Shown piece after piece: positions 33,634 to 46,500 of a stretch of 64,000 bases of DNA. This DNA is from Liolophura sinensis (taxonomy: Eukaryota > Mollusca > Polyplacophora > Chitonida > Chitonidae). Numbering within the stretch: position 1 is the first letter of the stretch; each line of letters opens with the position of its first letter. The translations under genes and the position numbers were made by a program. The stretch is from the NCBI RefSeq assembly GCF_032854445.1, contig NC_088302.1, positions 44,804,645 through 44,868,644 of the forward strand, given 5' to 3'. The notes beneath the pieces are model-generated. The model did not search any database and was not told the DNA's origin. It was given only the letters and a program-made list of their open reading frames with translations.

Positions 33634-35143
33634 TCTCAGAGTGGTGCCCTGGTTCATGTGTGTGAGCAAGTACAGTGTGGAGTGATATTATCCCATCTGT
33701 TCCACTTTGTGGTGCCCTGGGTCATGTGTGTGAGTAAGTACAGTGTGGAGTGATATTATCCCATCTGTTCCACTGAGTGGTGCCCTGGGTCATGTGTGTG
33801 TGAGTAAGTACAATGTGGAGTGATATTATCCCATCTGTTCCACGTTGTGGTGCCCTGGGTCATGTGTGTGAGTAAGTACAATGTGGAGTGATATTATCCC
33901 ATCTGTTCCAATGAGTGGTGCCCTGGGTCATGTGTGTGAGTAAGTACAGTGTGGAGTGATATTATCCCATCTGTTCCACGTTGTGGTGCTCTGGGTCATG
34001 TGTGTGAGTAAGTACAGTGTGGAGTGATATTATCCCTTCTGTTCCACTGAGTGGTACCCTGGGTCATGTGTGTGTGAGTAAGTACAATGTGGAGTGATAT
34101 TATCCCTTCTGTTCCACTGAGTGGTGCCCTGGGTCATGTGTGTGAGTAAGTACAGTGTGGAGTGATATTATCTCATCTGTTCCACTGAGTGGTGCCCTGG
34201 GTCATGTGTGTGTGAGTAAGTACAATGTGGAGTGATATTATCCCTTCTGTTCCACTGAGTGGTGCCCTGGGTCATGTGTGTGAGTAAGTACAGTGTGGAG
34301 TGATATTATCCCATCTGTTCCACGTTGTGGTGCCCTGGGTCATGTGTGTGTGAGTAAGTACAATGTGGAGTGATATTATCCCTTCTGTTCCACTGAGTGG
34401 TGCCCTGGGTCATGTGTGTGAGTAAGTACAGTGTGGAGTGATATTATCCCATCTGTTCCACTGAGTGGTGCCCTGGGTCATGTGTGTGAGTAAGTACAAT
34501 GTGGAGTGATATTATCCCATCTGTTCCACTGAGTGGTGCCCTGGGTCATGTGTGAGTAAGTACAGTGTGGAGTGATATTATCCCATCTGTTCCACGTTGT
34601 GGTGCCCTGGGTCATGTGTGTGAGTAAGTACAGTGTGGAGTGATATTATCCCATCTGTTCGACTTTGTGGTGCCCTGGGTCACATGTGTGAGTAAGTACA
34701 GTGTGGAGTGATATTATCCCATCTGTTCCACTGAGTGGTGCCCTGGGTCATGTGTGTGAGTAAGTACAGTGTGGAGTGATATTATCCCATCTGTTCCACT
34801 GAGTGGTACCCTGGGTCATGTGTGTGAGTAAGTACAGTGTGGAGTGATATTATCCCATCTGTTCCACTGAGTGGTGCCCTGGGTCGTGTGTGTGAGTAAG
34901 TACAGTGTGGAGTGATATTATCCCATCTGTTCCACATTGTGGTGCCCTGGGTCTTGTGTGTGTGAGTAAGTACAATGTGGAGTGATATTATCCCATCTGT
35001 TCCACTGAGTGGTACCCTGGGTCGTGTGTGTGAGTAAGTACAGTGTGGAGTGATATTATCCCATCTGTTCCACTTTGTGGTGCCCCGGGTCACATGTGTG
35101 AGTAAGTACAGTGTGAAGTGATATTATCCTATCTGTTCCACTC
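33634..35143. repeat. 68-bp minisatellite, about 22 units
   Basis: The unit contains GTGGTGCCCTGGGTCATGTG, GTGAGTAAGTACAGTGTGG and GATATTATCCCATCTGTTCC. Units vary at TTGTGG/GAGTGG and by an extra TG, giving 68 or 70 bp. It directly abuts the next array. Confidence 0.95.
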
Positions 35144-35146
35144 GGG

Positions 35147-36755
35147 GTTGCTATTCTATTCCATCTATACGTATTGCCCTAAGATATCAGTACTGACAAC
35201 AGCGGTAACGAGCACCTCATATGGCTCTGTTGTATTGCATCTGCATGTAGTACAATCTGATAGTACTGAGATTGTGTACAGTACTATGTGATAGTACTGA
35301 CATTAGATGCAATCCACATCTCATATGCTTCTGTTTTGTCGCATCTGTATGTATTAACATGTGATATCAGTGCTGACAACAGAGGTAATCCACACTTCAT
35401 ACACTTCTGTTTTATCGCATCTATATGTATTGACATGTGATATCAGTACTGACAACAGTGGTAATCCACACCTCATACGCTTCTGTTTTATCGCATCTGT
35501 ATGTATTGACATGTGATATCAGTACTGACAACAGAGGTAATGCACACCTCATACGCTTCTGTTTTATCGCATCTGTATGTATTGACATGTGATATCAGTA
35601 CTGACAACAGAGGTAATGCACACTTCATACGCTTCTGTTTTATCGCATCTGTATGTATTAACATGTGATAACAGTGCTGACAACAGAGGTAATCCACACC
35701 TCATACGCTTCTGTTTTATCGCATCTGTATGTATTAACATGTGATAACAGTGCTGACAACAGAGGTAATCCACACCTCATACGCTTCTGTTTTATCGCAT
35801 CTGTATGTATTAACATGTGATAACAGTGCTGACAACAGAGGTAATCCACACCTCATACGCTTCTGTTTTATCGCATCTGTATGTATTAACATGTGATAAC
35901 AGTGCTGACAACAGAGGTAATCCACACCTCATACGCTTCTGTTTTATCGCATCTGTATGTATTAACATGTGATAACAGTGCTGACAACAGTGGTAATCCA
36001 CACCTCATACGCTTCTGTTTTATCGCATCTGTATGTATTAACATGTGATATCAGTACTGACAACAGAGGTAATCCACACCTCATACGCTTCTGTTTTATC
36101 GCATCTGTATGTATTAACATGTGATAACAGTGCTGACAACAGAGGTAATCCACACCTCATACGCTTCTGTTTTATCGCATCTGTATGTATTAACATGTGA
36201 TAACAGTGCTGACAACAGAGGTAATCCACACCTCATACGCTTCTGTTTTATCGCATCTGTATGTATTAACATGTGATAACAGTGCTGACAACAGAGGTAA
36301 TCCACACCTCATACGCTTCTGTTTTATCGCATCTGTATGTATTAACATGTGATAACAGTGCTGACAACAGAGGTAATCCACACCTCATACGCTTCTGTTT
36401 TATCGCATCTGTATGTATTAACATGTGATAACAGTGCTGACAACAGAGGTAATCCACACCTCATACGCTTCTGTTTTATCGCATCTGTATGTATTAACAT
36501 GTGATAACAGTGCTGACAACAGAGGTAATCCACACTTCATACGCTTCTGTTTTATCGCATCTGTATGTATTAACATGTGATAACAGTGCTGACAACAGAG
36601 GTAATCCACACCTCATATCCCATGGAATATCAGTACTGAGAACAAAGCTTATCCAAGCTTCACTAACACAATGTAGCTTTGTTCAATCCTTCCTATATCT
36701 ACATTTATTGCCATGTGATATCTGTACTCTGAACTAAGATAACCCACACCAACGT
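35147..36755. repeat. 76-bp minisatellite, about 20 units
   Basis: The unit contains TAATCCACACCTCATACGCT, TCTGTTTTATCGCATCTGTA and AACATGTGATAACAGTGCTG. Units at 35660-36610 are almost identical, while those at both ends are diverged, a homogenised core with decayed edges. Confidence 0.95.
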
Positions 36756-37647
36756 GATGATGTTGTATCCCATGATCTCCATGGACAAATGTGACTGCTG
36801 GAAACCAACGTTTACCCAGCACTTAAAATCCCTTTATTACACAGTTATGTCATCAGCTGAGAGGTGAAGGGAACAAGCCAGGATAAATGCTCGATTGTGG
36901 TTTTACCTGAGCCTTAAGCTGACGACACAGTGAGATGGGGAGGGAAGGGGAGCCAGGTGTTGTACAGGGTAGTGTGAAACACAATATACCTGTTTGCTAA
37001 AACACAGAACTCATCTTAGCATGCACTTAACTCATCGCCTTACACCATTACATCCCTAATTACAAGTATGTCCACACAGTTACTTACACACCTCATAAAA
37101 AACCCCAGCCAGTCCATCACACTGCCAACATGAGAAACTGGTTAAAACAGCTCTAGTGGTCTCCCTATCAACCCTTGATACTACTCCAAGGCTAATGAGT
37201 CTTAACTTAGAACAAAACAAATCCCCCAAACTACAGCAGTGTTTCTCTAAATGACTACCACATAACCAAAGCTTAACCTGCCACACACAGACTTTTCAAT
37301 TGGAAAGAAAAATACCAATGACAATTTTTATCACATACTGATGTTTTAATGTATAAACATGGATATAATATTGACAGTAAGTGGTGAAATGTTCATGTAA
37401 TTAATCCCTGGGTCTCCTAACAGCAGAGTGTAAATATCAACTTTTTTATATGCATGAACTATTTACCTCACTAGGTTAATTCTCGGAGATGACTACAGTC
37501 AGTTTTATCGATCAAGGAAACCAGAAGCGCCCAGAGAATTAAAGGCACCCGCCATTGGCAAGTTAATGATGAACTTTCCCAAGTCTTTTGCACAAATTTT
37601 CACTTGTACAAAGAGTGAAAGTACATGCAAACGTTTCATACTGGTAG
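36756..37647. other. Presumed intron, nothing recognised
   Basis: Unique sequence between the 76-bp and 58-bp arrays. A GTAAGT donor-like site on the minus strand near 37086 has no matching exon. Confidence 0.45.
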
Positions 37648-38425
37648 ACAGCCATACGACCATTGTCAAGGGATATCTAACACAACTTTCTGTTAGATGA
37701 TGTGTAGACAGCCATACAAGCATTGTTAAGTGATATCTAATACAACTTCATGTAAGATGACGTAGAGAGCCATATGACCATTGTCAAGGGATATCTAACA
37801 CAACTTCCTGTTAGATGATGTGTAGACAGCCATACAAGCATTGTTAAGTGATATCTAATACAACTTCATGTAAGATGACGTAGAGAGCCATATGACCATT
37901 GTCAAGTGATATCTAACACAACTTCCTATTAGATGATGTAGACAGCCATATGAGCATTGTTAAGTGATATCTTATACAACTTCATATAAGATGACGTAGA
38001 GAGCCATATGACCACTGTCAAGTGATATCTAACACAACTTCATGTAAGATGACGTAGACAGCCATACAAGCACTGTTAAGTGATATCTAACACAACTTCA
38101 TGTAACATGACGTAGACAGTCATACAAGCACTGTTAAGTGATATCCAACACAACTTCATGTAAGGTGACGCAGGCAGTCATACAAGCACTGTTAAGTGAT
38201 ATCCAACACAACTTCATGTAAGGTGACGTAGGCAGTCATACAAGCACTGTTAAGTGATATCTAACACAACTTCATGTTAGATGACGTAGACAGCCATACA
38301 AGCACTGTTAAGTGATATCCAACACAACTTCATTTAAGGTGACGTAGGCAGTCATACAAGCACTGTTAAGTGATATCTAACACAACTTCATGTAAGGTGA
38401 CGTAGGCAGCCATAGGTGATACCCA
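37648..38425. repeat. About 58-bp minisatellite, about 13 units
   Basis: The unit contains AGACAGCCATACAAGCACTG, TTAAGTGATATCTAACACAA and CTTCATGTAAGATGACG. The early units alternate two subtypes (ACGACC/ACAAGC) and the later ones are uniform. Confidence 0.92.
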
Positions 38426-40974
38426 GCACAGTATCATGTATATTGATCACAACTTTATTACCACCAAAGACCCCTAGAGGACAGAGCCAGGGTAAAGTTT
38501 ATTTTTCACCCACAAACCACCTTGTAAAAGTGAAATATTTCTGAGCTTATGAAAATAAGAATTACAAGATTGCACCTACACGTGTGTGTAATGCATACAG
38601 GAATGTCCTTCAGTACGAAAGAAGAATTAGTGTTCTTATCAGTATGGTTTGAGGTGAATACAAGATAATGCTTGCTCTGAGCACAAGAAAATACACCTAC
38701 ATGTATGTGACAAAGTATATGAGAATCAAATTTAAAAAGTTTTTCTGACCATTTTGCATGGTTAGAAACCTCTGGCTCTGTCACAAATGACAATTGTACT
38801 GTGGTTAAAACTAGTCTAGTGCAATGTGACAGACGAATGATAGGTGTGCAGGATTTATGATCAGTCGCTCGTCTAAGCTGGCAATTTTTTGTCGGATCAC
38901 ATTTTCTGGCAGGGCAGATTTGCCGTCCGCTTTGTCAGACATCACAAGAGGTGAGGTGAGCAGGGTGCTACATAAAGCTGTGATTATCAGCTACACCTTA
39001 TCCTACACCTTTGATCTACTTGAGAGAGACTCTCAAAGGTAAGTTATGCTGTGACTAATTGCTTCTCTGCCCTGGCTCTGTTACAAGAACTACCCCACCC
39101 CCAGTAACCTGTCCCCTAAAACTCACACTCTCTCTCACATATACCTGCTCTACGCTCTGCCTTCTCACAAACACATCACTTTAACCCTGAATATATTACA
39201 CTGTGGAGCAAAAGTCTGTGTTGTTTCATGAGCGATCACATTCAAGCAGTCCATAATGGCAGAGTAGGTAGAATAGGTCACATCTGAGCACATTTCCTAT
39301 CTACAGCACTCCATCAATTAGGCCCTTGCCAATTGGTTCAGAGTCTACAAAAGTCCCTATTGTAATTGCCTCAATAAAGCCTGGCCCATTTTTCAGACCA
39401 CAGAACAACATAGTAGGGCAGTAATAAGGACATTTATATGTAAGTGCCAGTCCAAAGCTCCAGGCTGAATTAGTTATGGTCTCTCTGAGTCATGCATACA
39501 ACAACACCCTGTTGAGAGCTTGGAATAGCATGGTGAGTATACTTGTCCATCAAAACTGTCCATCAAATCTGAGGGACACGCCCAGTGTGCATACATTAAA
39601 CCCCACGTGGGTGGAAAAGAGCTGCCTTGATCCAGACGGTGGGCGGGGCTTGCAAGTGTCTCTCTCTGGTACACATTTACACATGGCCTGGTGTGGTGAG
39701 AGGCGATGATCTGAAGCCTGTTCAAAGACAGATTTCTGCTAGACAAACTGAGAAGAACCATTATGAAGCTGGCCTCCAAGGCTTTCTTTCAACTTGCCAT
39801 TTCCTGTGTGGGATATGCCAGGGCAGCTTAGTGCTCTCTGGACCTGTCATTGACTCCCAAATAGCTTATCTGACTGAGTCCATACAGGACTATAGAGCAA
39901 ACAGAATTCCCTAGCTCACAGGTTTCATCAGGGCTTAAGATTTCCCTGTCTCCTTTGCAGTGGAGATATCTATAACAAGAAATAGAGTATTGGGAGGAGT
40001 GGGGGGGGGGGGGGGGGGGTTAAGACAGGCACTAGCAGAAGGGCAAGGAGAAGGGGAAACAGGGAAATGATGTAGACTGAGTGGAGGAGGGGTTGATACT
40101 GAGGGGAAGGGAGGGGGTATATTATTGAGGGAGCTAAAGTCATGTCTGTGGCAATCCGATATCGTTTGATCCCAGCAGATGTAGACTGGGCTCACATCGT
40201 CAATCATCATTAGCAATTACAAGGGTGATACCTGTGTTTCATAGCTCTGCACCCAGCAGCTGGGGTCATGGCCAGGTAGATTCAGCTCTGTTATTAACAC
40301 CTCCCTTGCACAGGTGTGTCAGCTCACTAATGAAGCCTGACTAATCACTCTGGCAGTGTTCACAGGTCCCAGCCATCCTGCTTGATTATACACCAGTATT
40401 AATTGAATTCTAAACCAGAACTGCTTACATGGCTTACATTTGCATTTAAAATACGACATAACCAGATTAAAGATTCCAGTGTGCTGAGTCAATATCAGAG
40501 GTCAGTCAATAGCTGTGGTCAGCAGTATGAAGAGCTTAGTGATTTATGTAAGGACCTGTCAAGTGCCTACTGCTAAAATGCAGCTGTTTACTGACACTAT
40601 GTATGTATTACAGATTTTCTGGCATGAATACCAGGAATATGTTTTTGTCTTTACTGTATTTTCCATCAGTTCACACTGGAAGGCATCTACACAGTGAAGT
40701 GTACACTCACAGATGTAAACCACAAAACTGATGTGAAATATCATTACAACCCTACCCACCCCACCCACCCTCCCCACCCCACCAGCATAACGATGCTTAT
40801 TATATCAAATTAACAAGCTCATTGTATACGCTTATGTTCAGCAGTAAGGTACATGTATTATAGGAAAGGTGAAAAATTAATTTGTAATAACCCACATATG
40901 GTTTAACTACAATCAATCCCTCACTCACTTATGAGCCAACAGCTTAGCACTGATGCATTCCCTCATTTTAACAC
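38426..40974. other. Presumed intron, mostly unique
   Basis: Repeat-poor blocks at 38830-39060, 39230-39470 and 40140-40420 with ATTA/TAAT-rich content could be conserved non-coding elements. There is a 19-base or longer G run near 40000. No coding exon is supported. Confidence 0.4.
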
Positions 40975-41740
40975 AGGTGAGCAGAAGTCAGGTAAGTGTA
41001 CACCTAGCAAGTACTACCCTCACCCAGTAATAATGCAAAACATTTCACACAGGTGAGCAAAAGTAAGATAAGTGTACACCTTTTTGCATGTTTACAAGGT
41101 GTTTATTCAAGCATATCCTGAAGGCATTATTCTGTGTTGACTGACAAAACTACAGTTTTTTTAAAGGCCTGAAATTGGCCAATCCAGTTATTGTATTTTT
41201 TTCTCCAAATTCAAATTTAAAACGTGCATAAATTGCACTCAAAATTGCTCCTTCTTTTGCAAAAAGGTTGAGGAATTAAGGCAACATGACTCAGTGATTC
41301 TGCACCACATCTCACACAGGTGAGCTGAGGTAAGATAAGTCTATACCCAGGAATTACTAACCTTACTAATCATGCACCACATCTCAGACTGGTGAGCAGA
41401 AGTGAGGTAAGGGTACGCCTAGAAATTACTAACCACTCAGTAAACTCTGCTCTACATCTCATACAGGTGAGCAGAAGTCAGGTAAGTGTACACCAAGGAA
41501 TCGCTAACCTTACCCAGTAATAACATCGGCCTAAACATCACACAGATGAGCAGAAGTCAGGTAAGTGTACACAGGTGGGCAAAATTGTACACCTAGGAAT
41601 TACTAACCTCACTCAGTAATTCCCTTTAGCATCTCATATATGTGAGCAGAAATCAGGTAAGTGTACACCTAGGAATTAGTAACCTCACTCAGTAATCCAC
41701 TCCCACATCTCACACAGGTGAGCAGAAGTGAGGTAAGTGT
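40975..41740. repeat. About 80-bp diverged tandem repeat, split by a MITE
   Basis: The unit contains CACACAGGTGAGCAGAAG, TCAGGTAAGTGTACACC and GGAATTACTAACC. About seven units are visible; MITE family 1 copy 3 (41078-41278) separates the second from the third. Confidence 0.8.
41078..41278 (+). mobile_element. MITE family 1, copy 3
   Basis: It shares the interior with copy 2 (TGAAGGCATTATTCTGTGTT versus TGAAGGCACTATTCTGTGTT; CTGAAATTGGCCAATCC versus CTGAAAATGGCCAATCC) and the right end TGCAAAAAGGTTGAGGAAT-TA. The left end is fused to a unit of the about 80-bp tandem repeat, whose ACACC overlaps the terminal repeat. Confidence 0.7.
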
Positions 41741-43349
41741 ACATCTGAGAATTACTCATTAGGCATGCATCAACATATGCCAGATGATGGGATTTCATTT
41801 AAACTCAGGTCCAGCCGATCTGATTTCCCAAGAGAAAATGTGGACCTGCTTACAAGGTCTCTGTCTAGCTCTCGCATTACATTTGCTCATGTTTAACATG
41901 ATACAACCACCGCCTCACTGCTCAGTATGACTTTTCTTGGACAGATCACCTCATGGAAGTCTACCGAAAACAACCCAGAATTTATATGTACAGGGACTTT
42001 CTTACTGCCCTTGTTAACTGTTATGCTGCCATATGATAAACAGGTGCATAAATAAATCAATAAATCAATCAATCAATTTTGTTCAGCTTGAATCATGAAC
42101 AAAACACAAGGTAGAATTCAATAGTATGCGGTGTCAACTGTTAAATCAAGAATGCTATCAACATCAAACAAATATTATACACACAACACCAAGTTCCTAT
42201 ACAGGTTCACATATTCACCTCTGTAAATCATCTCAAGAAGGGTGTGGTCAATATGGGTCATGCTTTCCCATTTCCTTAAGAGTTTGAAACTGAAACCTGG
42301 AGTAAACCACTTGAGACAATGAAAGAGTAATGGATAATAGTTTCATATCAAATGTTGATTATTTACAGGTGAAATGTGTGGTCATACAGGTGGTCTTGAG
42401 GTAAAATTACCTAATAATCTGTTACTACCGGTGGATACAACACCAGCATCTATTAATCACTAAATGCCATAAATTGCTATTAAACTAATATAAATTGACA
42501 TACTATGAAGAGTTAGAAATCAAGGTTGTTTCTGGTAATCTATCTGGTACTGCGCTTGGCTTGGAACAGATGAATTAAAACTCCTTGCCCTGAGATCACG
42601 TAGCCATCTTAAACTTAAATCAAATCTTCAATTGTTTAAATTGGTATGTTCTTTTCTGCTATTTCAGATGAAATTTGTTGTACAAGAACTTATCCAGAAT
42701 TTGCATTTTGAAGCAATATTTTGACCTTGTAATCTAAGAAACAACAATTTTCAAGTGATTTGTAATTTTGACTTTAGCCTAAGATCGCTTCGTGATCCTG
42801 AGACCTGCTGTCCACCTTTCTTTGCTATGTGACCTCAAGCCAACGGAACAGTTTGTTTACAGTGGGGTTAGCTGTTATACATATCTAAGGATTCAGGAGA
42901 AGAATGCACAAATCACAGCCACTTTGTCACTGAAATGTAGTACTCAACTTGATTTAGAGTTAAAACTTAATAAAACACAAAACTATGTAACTAAATTTCT
43001 CAAGAAACAGTAGTTTCCTGCTCTGAGGTTAAGCGGGATTATTGTGTGAGGTTAGCTGATGCTGTGGGGCAGGAATGCCAGGTATCTTGTCCACGTAACC
43101 ACAGGCGCCCACAAGAAAACCGAGTTTTGCTCAGGTGGTTGTGTCTAGCCCTAGGTGAGCTAATCACTCCATCCCCCTGTACAGGTGATCATTTTATTAA
43201 CTCACCTGACAGCCGAGTCCAGCTCAGGCAGATACCATCTACAGAACACAGGGTTAGGGTAAAGATCTTAATGTACATCTGGGGTTCAAGAATTGAGTGT
43301 ACACGTACACCTATATAGTTACATGTACACATCCATTACAATATTATTT
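41741..43349. other. Presumed intron with MITE family 2 copy 2
   Basis: Unique sequence around the MITE at 42589-42803. No exon accepted. Confidence 0.45.
42589..42803 (-). mobile_element. MITE family 2, copy 2 (inverted relative to copy 1)
   Basis: The ends are CTGAGATCACGTAGCCATCT and AAGATCGCTTCGTGATCCTG. The reverse complement of the interior matches copy 1 along its length, for example GTCAAAATATTGCTT and ACAACAAATTTCA in both. Length is about 213 bp. Confidence 0.75.
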
Positions 43350-43526
43350 AGTTAATTGGTGTTTTATGCCGTACTCAAGAGTATTTCACTTATATGATGG
43401 CAGCCAACATTATAGTGGGAGGAAACCAGCATGAGCTGGACTTGATCTCACAGCGACCGCATTGGTGGGGGGTTCTTGGGTGATTGCGCCGCGCTGGCAT
43501 GCTTACCCCCTCGGCCAAGAAGCCCA
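43350..43526 (-). mobile_element. SINE family A with internal deletion
   Basis: The tail complement (GTTTTATGCCGTACTCAAGA) and head (CACAGCGACCGCATTGGTG to CTCGGCCAAGAAGCCC) are present. The central body is deleted at the same place as in the 6190 copy (after GGAGGAAACC), which suggests a subfamily. Confidence 0.85.
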
Positions 43527-46500
43527 TGCTTTATTATAGGATATGTGTTAGTTAACATACATATAATATATCTGCTCTGAACATTTTTCATGATTCTGAG
43601 GTTTATATTCAAAGCCAATACGGCATATTCTAAAACTTCTTAACATCTCCACAGACAAACATTTACCATTACCATGCCAAAGTACAATGATGATGTGTAT
43701 CAGCAACATTTTTACTCAAACCAGATTTATACTTTTTAAATGGATTATCAATTACATCATGCTATTGAAATAGTACTTTATTTGAATCATAAAAAATAGA
43801 AAGGAAGACCCGAGTTATGTCATCATAAACATGCACTTGTACCTAAGGATCCCATTGTTCTACAGATCTTAATAAGAAAGATGTTTTGAGATGTTTTTTG
43901 GAAGGTGGGAATTCTTACCAGAAAAGTCTGATTTTAGCCCCAAAAGTAATATTTTAAGACATAAATTTACCTTTACAAATGTACTTTTGGGGGCGAAACT
44001 TTAGGTCATTTGCTGTATGTGCATAAGGCTGATTGTATCTAGTATAAATAAAGCTATGTATGTGAGTGACTGGAAGACTCCAAGAAGCCATCATTATTTT
44101 GGCCTTCCATATGCTTTTGTCCTCATACAAAAAAGTTCTGATCTTCTCAAGCAAAAACTTCAGTGAATAGTAGCCATGTGGAGACTGCCTCAAGATCTCT
44201 GTCCATACACTGGCATTTACCTTTATCTTTGTTTTATTTATTTTTCTTGTTTACTTCCAGGTTTGATGAGCGCTTGAGATGTGAGGCAGTAAGGGTAGGA
44301 TCTCTGGAAGATTGTTTTCTCTGTCTCTTTGTGTTTCTCCTCCATACTCAACTGCTGGCCATCACCCACACATGCTGACTGTGGGGGTGTCAAGCTCAAA
44401 TTTACAATTGCCTAGACGTCTATTTCACCTGTCAACAATATGTTGACAGAGCAGGGAGTCCCCTTGTTTAGTCAGTTCCCCTGTGTCAATTTGTGGATTA
44501 AACCCCACAAACTCCTCAATGCCTCCTCGCATTAATAGACTTGGGCAAATGTCAAAGAATTACACTCTGCATCCACAAGTTTATTCCATCAAAGCAAAGC
44601 ATTCAGAAACAAACATCAGAAGGAAAAAAAACACCACAGTAAATGTTTGCTGGGCAGAGTGATGAATGGAAAGCAGGGAAATGTGCATAGCTGAGAAAAC
44701 AGAGAAAACACATACATACAAACAATGCTTATCTGCAAGGGAGGGGGGGGGGCGAACTAAACAAAACAACACAAAAATGTGACAATAGTGTGTGAGTCAG
44801 GTTGGAATAAAAAAATCAAAAGTCAAAGGTTCTGTTTTGCTGTTTCAGACACTTTGGGCCTAAAGTGATATTAGATATTAACTTATGCCAGTTTACAGGA
44901 TGACATCTTTCCCCGCAGCTCCCACGTATAGTGACACCTGAATATGACTTTATCTAATACTCTGGCAAATTTTCATCAAGCTTTCATCAGGCATTTCGCC
45001 ATACATAGGAAACATGCCAGCAAAAACACATGGGGAAATGAAGGCAAGCATGATGGCAGATTGGCCCAAGAAATTACTCCACATTTATGACTGGCATCAT
45101 CATGACTACAAAAAGAGATGCTGTAAGCCATTAGAGATGGTAAAGTTGAAGATAGCAAGTGAAAAGTGCCAATCTATTGGTTTACCCAAGCGAGTATAAT
45201 CCAGCCCCTTCTCTTTGATTGGTCGAGATGTGGCAGTTGATGGAACCAATTAAAGGAGTGAGAAGGGCTAACATATGAACTGATGGGGAGGGAGGGAGAA
45301 GGACTCATGTGGTTTAGATAGAAACACAACACAGCTGAAATTTCATCCCTGAAAAAGCTCTAATGTTTTCCAGACTGGAGGAGCCAGGCTGGGCTGCTGT
45401 GGAGTGAATGGCACTCTGCTGATTGTATAATAACAAAGCTCATGTTGTGATAGAAACACGACACCCAAGTCAAGACCCTAGCCCTGAAACTGTGCATCTA
45501 CTGAGCATTTACTTTGGACAGGATAAAAATACCCACTCCCTACAGCTCCTCAACATGCCAGGCTCACTATCTTCAACGAAACTGTGACAACAATTTACTT
45601 TAAATTATAACACTAGGTCTTAGACAGGGATCTCCTAGGGACTGGCATCAGACCCACGGATATCTCATAAACATTGTTGTTTTTTCCTTTGTCATTATAC
45701 CTACCAAAACATGCATCAGCTTATAATGTTACTATGAAATTTTCTAGAATAAGCCAAAACACTTGTTCTATAAGAAAGTGTATGACATCAAAACCAAGGC
45801 TCATGGGAAATTTACTCCAAAAAAGTTTCCTCCTAAAGTTCAAGTGCATGACTAGATCTAGAGGAGAGCATGTGAAAACACTTGGAGTTATCAAACTGCA
45901 ATCCAAACAGTCTCTTCAATAAGCCTGGCCACAGCAACTGGGGGGCAAATCAGTTCCATGTGGCACTACTTTTCTAGGATGTTCCCTTTATATTTAGGTG
46001 AGTGTTATAACCTGAGCAGATGGTGCAGCAATAGGCCAACAGCACTGGTCTAGTCAAATCACTTAGCCTCTCCTGAATCCATGCCCAGGCAACCATGTGG
46101 CAGCCATCAGCCTTTTCCTCCTCAGACCCAGAGCTCCTCCGATTACAGGAGAATGTAGAGATAGTTTGCCTAGTATTTGTCAGCGGAGATCAGCCCTGGC
46201 TTGTCTGGGTGTCAGACTGCTACATTCCTGCCTGGCTCTATCAGAGCTCTACAAATGGCTAGTGTGAACTATGCCAGCAGTCAACAGGAGGAAAATCAGA
46301 TCAACTGGGAACTGACACTCTAACTCAAACTGGAGTCTGTTGATGAACACCCTTAGGGTTGCTTGGGGGCAACTGCTTCTCAGCCACTAGATAAGGCTGG
46401 TATCAAGGAAGTAACGCCATCTAACCCCATGAACACGCACAGCCTTTCTGCTGTAACCAATCCAGACTGACAGCCTGTTTTACAATTGGAGTTATAGGGC

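Noticed and set aside
35488-36609. Series of identical 63-69-codon frames
   Set aside because: One frame per copy of the 76-bp minisatellite; the period is not divisible by three and each frame ends in the next units.
43203-43238. 34-nt minus-strand exon between TTCTGTAG and CAG|GTGAGT
   Set aside because: Good borders, but too short and without a family match; donor-like CAGGTGAG is common in this region.
44260-44378. Plus-strand exon after a strong acceptor
   Set aside because: The frame is short, rich in Leu/Phe/Cys, and has no partner exon or known family.
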